Origin: Acidobacteriota bacterium
GTDB lineage: Bacteria > Acidobacteriota > Terriglobia > Terriglobales > Acidobacteriaceae
Assembly: GCA_013289875.1 (NCBI GenBank)
Contig: JABCZC010000051.1
Location: 1 to 32,472, forward strand
Length of the DNA: 32,472 bases
Direction of reading: 5' to 3'
Shown: piece by piece, positions 1-7,379 of the stretch
Position numbering within the stretch: the stretch's first letter is position 1
Layout: each line of letters starts with the position of its first letter
Notes under the pieces: generated by a model
What the model was told of the DNA's origin: nothing
Database searches by the model: none
What the model saw: the letters and a program-made list of their open reading frames with translations, nothing else
Translations under genes and position numbers: made by a program

Positions 1-619
1 CCGGCGTAACGATGTGGTCGGGATCGATCTCGCCCGGCTCGACCAGCTCTTCGACCTCGGCGATCGTGATCGTGGCGGCGGTGGCCATCATGGGATTAAA
101 GTTTCGCGCCGTCTTTTTGTAAACGAGATTTCCCGAGGTGTCGCCCTTCCAGGCCTTGATGAGCGCGAAGTCGGCGCGCAGCCAGTGTTCCATCAGATAG
201 AGCTTGCCCTCGAACTCCCGCGTCTCCTTGCCCTCGGCGACCAGGGTGCCCACTCCGGCAGCCGTGTAGAAAGCCGGGATGCCGGCACCCCCGGCGCGAA
301 TGCGCTCGGCTAGCGTGCCCTGCGGAATCAGCGTAAGGTCAATCTCGCCCTTGAGAACCTTGTCTTCCAGCAGCTTGTTCTCGCCGACGTAGCTGCCGGA
401 ATGCGAGACGATCTGGCCTGTCTCGAGCATGCGCCCCATGCCGAACTGGTCAACGCCCATATTATTGCTGATAGTGCGCAGACCCTTCACTCCGAGCCGC
501 ACCAGCGCTGCGATCAGGTTTTCCGGGATACCGCACAGCCCAAAGCCGCCCACCATCAGCGTCGCGCCTGCGGGAATGTCCGCCACCGCCGCGTCGGCGC
601 TCTCAACCACCTTGTTCAA
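1..619 (-). CDS. scoA: 3-oxoacid CoA-transferase subunit A (partial, C-terminus off the window)
   Basis: Family I CoA-transferase alpha subunit, which with a beta subunit moves CoA between a short-chain acid (typically succinate or acetate) and a 3-oxoacid. The 206 visible codons are open to the left edge, so about 30 C-terminal residues and the stop are missing. The glycine-rich signature GGFGLCGIPENLI lies near residues 24-36, followed by ISNNMG and LIPQGTLAERIRAGGAG, all typical of this subunit. The start is TTG at 619-617: a strong GGAGG (minus strand, 630-626) lies 6 bases upstream and the N-terminus MNKVVES fits the family. The catalytic glutamate is in the beta subunit, which would be expected just left of the window in the same operon. 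SCOT-type activity is the likely reading, but acetate/acetoacetate CoA-transferase cannot be excluded. Confidence 0.9.
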   Translation of the reverse strand, partial: MNKVVESADAAVADIPAGATLMVGGFGLCGIPENLIAALVRLGVKGLRTISNNMGVDQFGMGRMLETGQIVSHSGSYVGENKLLEDKVLKGEIDLTLIPQGTLAERIRAGGAGIPAFYTAAGVGTLVAEGKETREFEGKLYLMEHWLRADFALIKAWKGDTSGNLVYKKTARNFNPMMATAATITIAEVEELVEPGEIDPDHIVTP

Positions 620-798
620 CGTGAACCTCCATCAGACCGTGAAAAAATCACGGGCAAAGCACCGAGCAGAATACTGGATAGGCAGGCGCGAAAGCCAGTT
701 TGCGATTGAGGTCGGTCGAACAAACCCCTCCAACATGATATGCAGATGCGATAGCATGGCTGCGACTGCGCAAGCACACGTCTTAAAGGAGCGTACCG

Positions 799-1218
799 AT
801 GCTGAAAGGTTTCCGTGATTTCATTCTTCGTGGCAACGTAGTGGATCTGGCCGTCGCCGTGGTGATTGGCGTCGCCTTCAGCGCGATCGTGAACTCGCTG
901 GTGACGGATCTGATCAACCCGCTGATCGCCGCCGTTGTGAATAAGCCAGACTTCTCCTACCTGGTGCTCAACATTCATGGCGGCAAGATCAAGTATGGGA
1001 ACTTCCTCAATGCCCTGATCCAGTTCCTGCTGGTCGCGTCGACCGTCTACTTTTTCGTGGTGCTGCCGCTGGGCAAGCTGCTCGCAAGGTTTAAGCCGCC
1101 TGTGGCGGAGCCGCCTGCGATGCGGCCCTGCCCAGAATGCCTCAGCGATATCCCGGTTGCGGCGAGTCGCTGCTCACATTGTGGACAGCCGGTCCCAGCC
1201 GTGGCGCTGCCGGCGTGA
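799..1218 (+). CDS. mscL: Large-conductance mechanosensitive channel MscL with C-terminal zinc ribbon
   Basis: Homopentameric inner-membrane channel that opens under membrane tension and releases solutes during hypo-osmotic shock. The N-terminus MLKGFRDFILRGNVVDLAVA is the family's amphipathic helix running into TM1. TM1 covers about residues 16-45, a periplasmic loop about 46-68, and TM2 about 69-95. The usual charged cytoplasmic helix is replaced by a tail with four cysteines in two CxxC pairs (residues 111, 114, 125, 128), which looks like a zinc ribbon. Length 139 is normal. AAAGGAG at 785-791 lies 7 bases before the ATG. The gene is divergent from the CoA-transferase across about 180 bases and appears monocistronic. 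Confidence 0.95.
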   Translation: MLKGFRDFILRGNVVDLAVAVVIGVAFSAIVNSLVTDLINPLIAAVVNKPDFSYLVLNIHGGKIKYGNFLNALIQFLLVASTVYFFVVLPLGKLLARFKPPVAEPPAMRPCPECLSDIPVAASRCSHCGQPVPAVALPA

Positions 1219-1226
1219 TCCTGCTT

Positions 1227-1232
1227 TAGAAT
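1227..1232 (+). promoter_or_regulatory. -10-like TAGAAT six bases before the trmJ-like TTG start
   Basis: TAGAAT is followed by exactly 6 bases and then the TTG start at 1239. No Shine-Dalgarno sequence is present, so transcription would begin at or next to the start codon (leaderless). No convincing -35 is seen. Confidence 0.4.
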
Positions 1233-1238
1233 GCCTTC

Positions 1239-1973
1239 TTGCTGACCAAAGGGGAGCTCGACCGCGTCACCGTTGTGCTGGTAGCCGCGCGCAATCCACT
1301 CAACATCGGAGCGGCGGCGCGCGCCATGAGCAACTTCGGTTTCCTGCGCCTGTGCGTGGTCAATCGCTACGAAGTTGCCTTTCGCGAGGCGCGATCGGCG
1401 GTCGGCGCACCTGAACTTCTCCAGAATGCCGAGGAGTGCGCCAGCGTGGCAGAGGCCATCGGCGACTGCTCGCTGGTAGTGGGGACGACCGCGGTGGGAT
1501 CGCGGCAGGTCGAGCATCCAGTGCATCGCCTGGAGGCCGGTGCGCAGTTGATCAGTGAGCATGCGGCGGGTGGCGGGCGCACGGCATTGCTCTTTGGATC
1601 GGAAAAGCGCGGACTTTCGAACGACGACCTCAGCTATTGCCAGTGGCTCATGCGCATTCCCACGCGCGCAGAGCACATCTCGATGAACCTCGGGCAGGCT
1701 GTCGCGGTATGCCTCTATGAGCTGATTCGGTCAGAGGGTTCATCGGTGGTCGCAGGTGCTCTGGCGCAGGCCACAACCGTCGAGTTGGAGCGCTTGGAGG
1801 GTGCCCTGCTTGGCGCGCTCCACGCGAGTGGATACATCAAGCCTGGAACCGAGGCCGCGACAGAAGAGAAAGCGCGCAGACTTATTCGCAGGATGCAGTT
1901 GGATTCCGCAGACGCCGAAATCTGGACAGGCATGCTGGCCAAGATGCAGTTGAAGCCGCGAAGAAAGTCCTAG
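1239..1973 (+). CDS. trmJ: TrmJ-like tRNA (cytidine/uridine-2'-O)-methyltransferase, SpoU/TrmH family
   Basis: SPOUT-fold methyltransferase that would transfer a methyl group from SAM to a ribose 2'-OH in tRNA (position 32 in characterised TrmJ). Motif 1 is the N-terminal VLVAARNPLNIGAAARAM (conserved N and R). Motif 2 is ALLFGSEKRGLSNDDL near residues 112-127. Motif 3 is MNLGQAVAVCLYEL near 149-162; these form the knotted SAM pocket. The C-terminal 75 or so residues are a variable helical extension, as in TrmJ (244 residues in total). The start is TTG at 1239: an in-frame TAG at 1227 blocks any longer form, and later starts would remove the first beta strand. There is no Shine-Dalgarno sequence but a -10-like hexamer sits 6 bases upstream. 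Its stop shares the palindrome CTAG with the stop of the opposing DUF4239 gene. The substrate position is inferred from family only. Confidence 0.85.
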   Translation: MLTKGELDRVTVVLVAARNPLNIGAAARAMSNFGFLRLCVVNRYEVAFREARSAVGAPELLQNAEECASVAEAIGDCSLVVGTTAVGSRQVEHPVHRLEAGAQLISEHAAGGGRTALLFGSEKRGLSNDDLSYCQWLMRIPTRAEHISMNLGQAVAVCLYELIRSEGSSVVAGALAQATTVELERLEGALLGALHASGYIKPGTEAATEEKARRLIRRMQLDSADAEIWTGMLAKMQLKPRRKS

Positions 1974-2737
1974 TTCATGCTGTTGCGCTGGTCGATCAGA
2001 ATCTGATCGTAGCGGTCAACCCTGACAAACCCGATCCGGGGAAACTCCAGGTCCAGGATGGTGTAGATAGTCGCCGTGAGCGCAAATGCGTAAACAAGGG
2101 TATGCAGCAATGGACGCTTCGAACTCTCGCCCATGCCGAAGCCTGCAATGAGCGCGCTGGACAGCGCGAGCACGACCAGCGTTATGTAGATGAGCAATGG
2201 CGGATGCGTGAGCAACGCAACCAGGCGTACGGTCGTAATGTCGATCATCTCGTTGAGAGACGAGACAACCAGCGACACTACAGCAGGTGACCCGGTCTGC
2301 TTCGCTGCTGCGACCGCGTCTGTCCAGACTCTCTTCTGCAATTCGTTCGAGCGCGCAAGATTTCTAATCGTATGCGCGCGGTCGTCGGTCAATTCCCTAT
2401 AAAAGGTAAGGCGCGAATCGACATACGCCCGAAAGTCATCGCGAACCTGAGGCTGCAGTGCTTCAGGCAGCAGGTCGACCCGCAGCCACGCCGTGCCGAT
2501 TGCGTTCGTCTCCTGCACGATGAGCTGCCGCCGTGTTTCGAATCGGGATTCCGCGCCGGAGAAAGAAAAGGCGAGCAGCAGCCCCATGAGTCCGAAGACC
2601 GCGCCATCGATCACGCCTAGTCCCTTGCTGCCATTCGCATCCGTGTTGCGCAGACGGATGCGCCGGCCGCACTCAATAAACGCAACCATCAGGCAAACAA
2701 GGAACACTGAAACCAGAATGAATGCTGCAATGCTCAT
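1970..2737 (-). CDS. DUF4239 (bestrophin-like) membrane protein
   Basis: Integral membrane protein of 255 residues with the shape of the DUF4239 family. It has a TM near residues 4-22, a basic loop (GRRIRLRNTD), a second TM near 42-60 with FGLMGLLLAFSFSGAESRFE, then a long soluble helical part, and two more TMs near 190-235. The stretch ETNAIGTAWLRVDLLP is characteristic of the family. Function is unknown; members are described as distant bestrophin relatives, but no channel activity is established. It directly follows the esterase on the minus strand as TGAATG, with GGAG 8 bases before the ATG inside the esterase end, so translation is probably coupled. Its stop overlaps the converging trmJ-like stop (CTAG, 1970-1973). 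Confidence 0.8.
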   Translation of the reverse strand: MSIAAFILVSVFLVCLMVAFIECGRRIRLRNTDANGSKGLGVIDGAVFGLMGLLLAFSFSGAESRFETRRQLIVQETNAIGTAWLRVDLLPEALQPQVRDDFRAYVDSRLTFYRELTDDRAHTIRNLARSNELQKRVWTDAVAAAKQTGSPAVVSLVVSSLNEMIDITTVRLVALLTHPPLLIYITLVVLALSSALIAGFGMGESSKRPLLHTLVYAFALTATIYTILDLEFPRIGFVRVDRYDQILIDQRNSMN

Positions 2738-4450
2738 TCAGTATCTCCAGCTCGTGAGATCGGCGCCGGCGGGCGCGGTCTTCTGAATGCGGTCGAGAAT
2801 CTTCGGCAGGTACATCGTGTTGTAGTGTAGCCGCGACAGGGCATTGGGCAGCGTGGGATCGCCGTTCCAGCAATGCTCAGCGCGGTCTCCGTACTTGACC
2901 TCACCGCCGTAGGGAGGATTGGTCGTGGTCTTCAGGAAGTCCTCCATACGGTAGACGGCGTTGTTCAGGAAGTAAGTGTCGGCGCTGCCGACATAGATGT
3001 TAATCTTGCCTGCTAGCTTTGGTCCCAGCGTGCTCCAATTGCGTTCGAGGATCGCTTCGAGGTCGTAATGATCGCGCCAATATTCGGCGACGTGGTGATC
3101 AATCTCGCCCGTCTCCTTGTTGAAGATCGGCTGCGGATACCCGTCCTCGCCGACCGGTCCGTAGACAGCCTGCCAGATATCGAACTGCTCTCCCGAGCGT
3201 CCGTGATCGCCCAAGGCCAGCTCGTACCCGTTGATCTGCTCCGTGGTGATGAAGGTGTGGCCGAGGTAGTCGCGCATCGCGGGCTGCGCCACGCGCTTGT
3301 GCGCGCCTTCAAGGAAAAAGGCGTTCTTGTCGTCGTAGAGATTGATGTTCGTGTACTCATGAAAGTCGATCGGGTCAGGACAGGCCGCGAAGCTTCCGTT
3401 GTAGTGGTCTGGATAGAAGATCTGCACGGCGAGCGACTCCCATCCGCCCGTCGATCCGCCGTAGACGAAGCGCGCCCAGCCCTGGCCGATGCCGCGAAAC
3501 TGCTTCTCAATCGCCGGAATCAACTCCGTCTCGATCGCATCGCCATAGGGGCCGACATTGGCCGAGTTCACCGCATACGAGTCGTCATAGTAAGGGTTGG
3601 CATGCTGAATCTTGATGATGAGCACGCGGGGGAAGCCCGGGCTGATCCACTTCTGGTATTCCTTGTACGCCTCCTCCTGCTGGATACGGTTGTACCCGCT
3701 GAGGTGGAACCTGTCGCTATAGTTCGGCTTCAGGTTGGGATCGGGCGGTTCGGTGCGGAAGTCGTCGAAACCATCGACAAAGTGGTCGTGAAAGATGATG
3801 AGCGGGAAGCGCGCGTTCAGATGGTCATCGAATCCTTCGGGTACGAGCACGACGGCGGAAAGGTACATGGGCCGTCCCCAGAACTTCGTCAGCAGCGTGC
3901 TCTGGATTTTAATGTGGCGGATGTACTTCGTGTCCGGCGGCACCTGAATCGGCGGAATCTCCTGGTCGAGTGAGATCGAAACCACACCGCCGCCGGGCCT
4001 CATGCTGATCTTCTGCGCCTTGCTGTAGAGATTGCCGGGCGAGCTGTTCCAGTGCTGTCCTTCGCCCTGGTCCATGTGCAGTTTGATGACTTTGCCATCT
4101 GACCGGTGGAAGGTCTCGTACTTATTCAGTACGGCCTGGACGGTGTACTCGCCCGGCGGCACATCTTTCAGGCTGCGGATCGGGTATCCCCAGGCTTTGT
4201 CGTCGATCATCACCGGCTGACTGGGCTTCAGTCCATCCACCGTCACTCCGAAGACGATCTGCGATTTGGGCGTGTCGTTGATCTGATTGCGCGGTTCGTC
4301 CGATTCATCCGTTGACAGGCACAGCAGCACGCGCCCATCGAGTGGCTCCGAACTGCGGGCTGCCGGGAAGCTGATTGAAAAACTTTGCGCTGAGGCGGCG
4401 AGAGCAGGCGACATAACAGCAGCGAGGAGAGCAAGTTGAAGACGAGACAT
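2738..4450 (-). CDS. Secreted alpha/beta-hydrolase, putative esterase (PF00756-like)
   Basis: Predicted exported serine hydrolase of 570 residues. An N-terminal signal peptide (about residues 1-22, ending ALAASAQ) is followed by a beta-rich domain (about 25-190, with VPPGEYTVQAVLNKYETF) that resembles a carbohydrate-binding or Ig-like module. The hydrolase domain runs from about 195. The nucleophile elbow is GGSTGG with Ser333, in the putative-esterase context FVYGGSTGGWES. The acid and base residues cannot be assigned with confidence; the C-terminal EHCWNGD may supply the histidine. The substrate is unknown, with esters of plant polysaccharides plausible given the neighbouring GH39 and S10 enzymes. 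The ATG has no clear Shine-Dalgarno sequence, but TACACT lies 7 bases upstream. It is followed without a gap by the DUF4239 gene. Confidence 0.8.
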   Translation of the reverse strand: MSRLQLALLAAVMSPALAASAQSFSISFPAARSSEPLDGRVLLCLSTDESDEPRNQINDTPKSQIVFGVTVDGLKPSQPVMIDDKAWGYPIRSLKDVPPGEYTVQAVLNKYETFHRSDGKVIKLHMDQGEGQHWNSSPGNLYSKAQKISMRPGGGVVSISLDQEIPPIQVPPDTKYIRHIKIQSTLLTKFWGRPMYLSAVVLVPEGFDDHLNARFPLIIFHDHFVDGFDDFRTEPPDPNLKPNYSDRFHLSGYNRIQQEEAYKEYQKWISPGFPRVLIIKIQHANPYYDDSYAVNSANVGPYGDAIETELIPAIEKQFRGIGQGWARFVYGGSTGGWESLAVQIFYPDHYNGSFAACPDPIDFHEYTNINLYDDKNAFFLEGAHKRVAQPAMRDYLGHTFITTEQINGYELALGDHGRSGEQFDIWQAVYGPVGEDGYPQPIFNKETGEIDHHVAEYWRDHYDLEAILERNWSTLGPKLAGKINIYVGSADTYFLNNAVYRMEDFLKTTTNPPYGGEVKYGDRAEHCWNGDPTLPNALSRLHYNTMYLPKILDRIQKTAPAGADLTSWRY

Positions 4451-4457
4451 GCAAGGA

Positions 4458-4463
4458 AGTGTA
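4458..4463 (-). promoter_or_regulatory. -10-like TACACT seven bases before the esterase ATG
   Basis: On the minus strand TACACT is followed by 7 bases (4457-4451) and then the ATG at 4450. This spacing predicts a leaderless mRNA. No -35 is recognisable. Confidence 0.4.
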
Positions 4464-4652
4464 GCCGACAGGAGATATTTCGCGGCAAAATTCGCTCTCT
4501 ACGCCACTCGTACTCGGGAAGAGGGCCGAACCGCACACCAGGCATGATTGCCTATTAAGGTCTCCAGCGACAGGATTATTCGTCCAGATATTCGACTGAA
4601 ACCGCTTCGGAGGCAGACGGCTTATTTCGGGCTATTTCCGCGTGGAAAAGGT

Positions 4653-4658
4653 TATCCT
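4653..4658 (+). promoter_or_regulatory. -10-like TATCCT upstream of the PLD-like gene
   Basis: TATCCT would place a transcript start near 4665, downstream of the alternative GTG (4642) and about 45 bases before the ATG at 4711. This supports the shorter PLD-like protein. No -35 is recognisable. Confidence 0.25.
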
Positions 4659-4710
4659 TACCGGCATTGAACGCAGACCCACGCTGCTTCTCGAAAAAGG
4701 GGTGAAAGAC

Positions 4711-5481
4711 ATGACGAACGGCCCTGCCAAACCTCCTGCCGTTAGGCCTCCCGCTGCAGGGCTTCCTGCTGCTGCAGAACCCGTTCCTCCCGCATCCGCA
4801 CCCGTGCCACAAAGCCCAAGCAACGCCCTTGGCGATCCTTCACAAAGCCTGCAAACGTTCAGTCTGCTGGACCTTCAGCAATACACGCTCGAGAAATCCT
4901 ATTCACTAGACGCCAGCAAGGATTTTCACCTGTTCTATGTTGGGCGCGATGACGTGCACGACCTCCTGAAGTATGTGCTTTCCCGGGTCAGCGTCTCCCT
5001 GTATCTGAATATGTTCGGGTACGACGACGAGGAGCTCAACGAGATCGTGATGGCCAAGGCCCTTGATCCGCATGTGACCATGCTGATCACGCTCGACAAG
5101 AGCCAAAGCGGGTGTCCGATCGAACAGAAGCTGCTTGCGGCCGACCAGGCCCAGAACCTGAGCGCCTTTGGCACTCACTTCGTCATTGGCGAGTCCGCCA
5201 CTCATCAGATCAGCCATACCAAGGGTTTTGTGGCCGACGGCAAGGTCGCCGGCGAAGGCTCCACCAACTGGTCAACCTCCGGCGAAGGCGTTTTCGTCGT
5301 GACCGGCCAGCCCGGCGGCAAAGGATTCGTCGCGCAGAACAATACGCAGTCGATCATCACCGATCCTGACACAATCAGCCGTTTTACCGCAGAGCTGATT
5401 GCCGAGCACATGGCCGCGCAGAAAGCCGCGATGAGCGATCCGACGAAACCTTCGTCGCTTAAGACGCCGGCCGGCAAGTAG
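4711..5481 (+). CDS. Phospholipase D-like domain protein with a single HKD motif
   Basis: PLD-superfamily protein of 256 residues. A Pro/Ala-rich, probably disordered N-terminus (about 5-45) precedes one catalytic domain. The full HxKx4Dx6GSxN motif is visible, with His169, Lys171, Asp176, Ser184 and Asn186, followed by W. Single-HKD members such as the Nuc-type nucleases act as dimers, each chain giving half of the active site; others cleave phospholipids, so the substrate is open. There is no signal peptide or TM, so a cytoplasmic location is likely. I chose ATG 4711, which has AAGGGG about 10 bases upstream. A GTG at 4642 would add 23 residues but has no ribosome site and lies upstream of a likely promoter. 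It stands alone, divergent from the esterase and convergent with the S10 gene. Confidence 0.82.
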   Translation: MTNGPAKPPAVRPPAAGLPAAAEPVPPASAPVPQSPSNALGDPSQSLQTFSLLDLQQYTLEKSYSLDASKDFHLFYVGRDDVHDLLKYVLSRVSVSLYLNMFGYDDEELNEIVMAKALDPHVTMLITLDKSQSGCPIEQKLLAADQAQNLSAFGTHFVIGESATHQISHTKGFVADGKVAGEGSTNWSTSGEGVFVVTGQPGGKGFVAQNNTQSIITDPDTISRFTAELIAEHMAAQKAAMSDPTKPSSLKTPAGK

Positions 5482-5560
5482 GCGCAAAGGCTCGATTGCT
5501 TTGACTTCCAATTGTCAGAATGAGGACCGGCAGCCCGTTCAGCTCCGGCCCTCAGGTCCT

Positions 5561-7198
5561 CTACCGGTTTCCTGCTTCCGTGCTGCGGATAAACGCCGCC
5601 ACACGGTCGTGCAGTTTCTCCAGTGACTCATCCCGCACATACACCATGTGTCCCGACTCGTACCAGTCGTACTCGATGTTCTTCGCCAGGCTGTCAGGGA
5701 TGGGCAGGTGCTTGTCCTCGTAATAGGCCGAGTAGAAGGGAGTGGCCAGATCGTAATAGCCGCCATTCACCATCACCTTCAGCCGCGGATTCGTCTTCAT
5801 GGCGGTCGCGATGTCGGAGCTTACGTTCAGGTTGATGGGATTGCCGTTGTGCTTCAGATCCCACTGCGCGGAGCCAAAGTCGGCCTGCGGCAGATAAGTC
5901 TGGCCCTCGCCGTACTTCAGCTCACGGCGAACATAGTCGTTGAAGAGCGACACATACGCCGACGAGATCGCCGAGCTCTGCGGGTCGTACTCGGCCTCTT
6001 CGCTCAGCGGATTGATCGTGGGGCCGGAGAAGCGCGTGTCCAGACGGCCGGTGGTCAGGTCCTGATCATCCTGCAGATTCTTCGAGAATCCGCCACCGCT
6101 CACGCGCAGATCGGCTTTCAGCAGATACGCAACCGGCAGGCCGGTGTAGTTATGCAGCTTCTCGGCGACGGTCTGCTTCTCGCCGGCGGAAAGATCCGTG
6201 CCCTGTGCCAGCGCGTGCGCATATTCGCCCATGGCAAAGTCCTCAACCTCCTTCAGGAATGGCTCGAGCGCGGCGGGCTGGTTGGGCAGTTTGTGATGGT
6301 AGTACGCTGTCGCGGCGAAGGTAGGCAGCGCAAGCTGGAAGGGAAGATCGATGCCGGGATTGGTTCGCGCCAGGTCGATGTCCGACGAGAAATTAAAGAT
6401 CTGAGACAGCAGAATCACGCCGTTCAGGTCGATGCTCTTCTCATTCTCCAGAATGTTTGAGACCACAGACGACCGCGTCGTACCGTAGCTCTCGCCGAAG
6501 AGATATTTGGGCGAGTTCCAGCGGTTGTACTTGCTGATGAAGCGCGCGATGAATCGGGCATAGGCGTGCGCGTCCTCGTCGACGCCCCAGAAGGCTTTCT
6601 CCTTATCCTTGCCCACGAGCCGTCCAAAGCCGGTCCCGGGCATATCGATGAAGACCAGGTCACTCACATCGAGCAGGCTGTATGTGTTGTTCACCAGCTT
6701 GTAGGGCGCTCCTGCGAGATGCCGGTCGTCCGAAGTAACGACGTGCTTCGGCCCGAACGATCCCATGTGCAGCCACACGGTCGAGCTGCCTGGCCCGCCG
6801 TTGTAGATGAAGGTGATGGGCCGGTCTTCGGCCTTCGCGTCCTTCTTGAAGTAGGCCACGTAGAACATGCGCGCAACGGGCGGCGCATCCTTCGGATCCT
6901 TCGACGCTGCGGCGGCGAGTGCGGCCTCGGTATCGGGCAGTGGCTTGCCGTCTGGACCAAGCTGCGCGTCCTGCTCTTCAGTTGCCCCGACGGTGATGGT
7001 TCCGGCAACGGCTCTGTAGGCGATCGTAGCGCCGCCGGCGGTGACGGAGCCTTCGGTCGTCGAATCGGGCGCCAGGGCTGGAGCGGGAGCAGGCGTGGGT
7101 TTTGACTTGGCGTCGGGAGCGTCATCCTCTGCGGCCAGGGCAGAAATCGAAATCACGCCGGCCAGCAGTGCGGCCATTAGTGGAGAGAACCTTACCAT
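5561..7198 (-). CDS. Secreted S10 family serine carboxypeptidase
   Basis: Exported serine carboxypeptidase-like enzyme, 545 residues, expected to trim C-terminal residues from peptides outside the cytoplasm. A signal peptide spans about 1-22 (MVRFSPLMAALLAG...SALA) and is followed by a Pro/Ala-rich linker (31-45). S10 signatures are NGGPGSS (133-139, oxyanion hole) and GESYG with nucleophile Ser237. The Asp is probably D483 in GGYYDLATP and the His H517 in ESGHMVYVRDES. I chose ATG 7198, with AAGAGG 8 bases upstream. A TTG 21 bases further out would place extra charged residues before the signal peptide. TATACT (7238-7233) gives a likely promoter with a leader of about 28 bases. It is divergent from the GH39 gene. 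Confidence 0.9.
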   Translation of the reverse strand: MVRFSPLMAALLAGVISISALAAEDDAPDAKSKPTPAPAPALAPDSTTEGSVTAGGATIAYRAVAGTITVGATEEQDAQLGPDGKPLPDTEAALAAAASKDPKDAPPVARMFYVAYFKKDAKAEDRPITFIYNGGPGSSTVWLHMGSFGPKHVVTSDDRHLAGAPYKLVNNTYSLLDVSDLVFIDMPGTGFGRLVGKDKEKAFWGVDEDAHAYARFIARFISKYNRWNSPKYLFGESYGTTRSSVVSNILENEKSIDLNGVILLSQIFNFSSDIDLARTNPGIDLPFQLALPTFAATAYYHHKLPNQPAALEPFLKEVEDFAMGEYAHALAQGTDLSAGEKQTVAEKLHNYTGLPVAYLLKADLRVSGGGFSKNLQDDQDLTTGRLDTRFSGPTINPLSEEAEYDPQSSAISSAYVSLFNDYVRRELKYGEGQTYLPQADFGSAQWDLKHNGNPINLNVSSDIATAMKTNPRLKVMVNGGYYDLATPFYSAYYEDKHLPIPDSLAKNIEYDWYESGHMVYVRDESLEKLHDRVAAFIRSTEAGNR

Positions 7199-7232
7199 CG
7201 GGTAAACCTCTTGCTTCAATAAATTTGTAACC

Positions 7233-7238
7233 AGTATA
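7233..7238 (-). promoter_or_regulatory. -10-like TATACT for the S10 peptidase gene
   Basis: TATACT on the minus strand is one base from the TATAAT consensus. It would give a leader of roughly 28 bases containing the AAGAGG ribosome site. No clear -35 is seen at 16-18 bases. Confidence 0.4.
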
Positions 7239-7379
7239 GAGCGCAGAGCGGGTGCTAATCTTGGCTTTGGTTCTGTTCAGGAGAACAGCCGTGTTCCACC
7301 CACTCCATCTGTGGGCTCCTCTAGTCACGTCCGCTGTAGTATTCGTCACAATTTCCCCGTATTGCCGGGTGAACGCCGC

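Noticed and set aside
3068..3973. Long open frame on the plus strand inside the esterase gene (301 codons).
   Set aside because: Antisense shadow in GC-rich DNA; the opposite strand has a signal peptide and the serine hydrolase motif.
5522..5561. GAGGACC/GGTCCTC inverted repeat between the converging PLD-like and S10 genes, possible terminator.
   Set aside because: The loop is long (26 bases), the stem reaches the S10 stop codon and no U tract follows on either strand.
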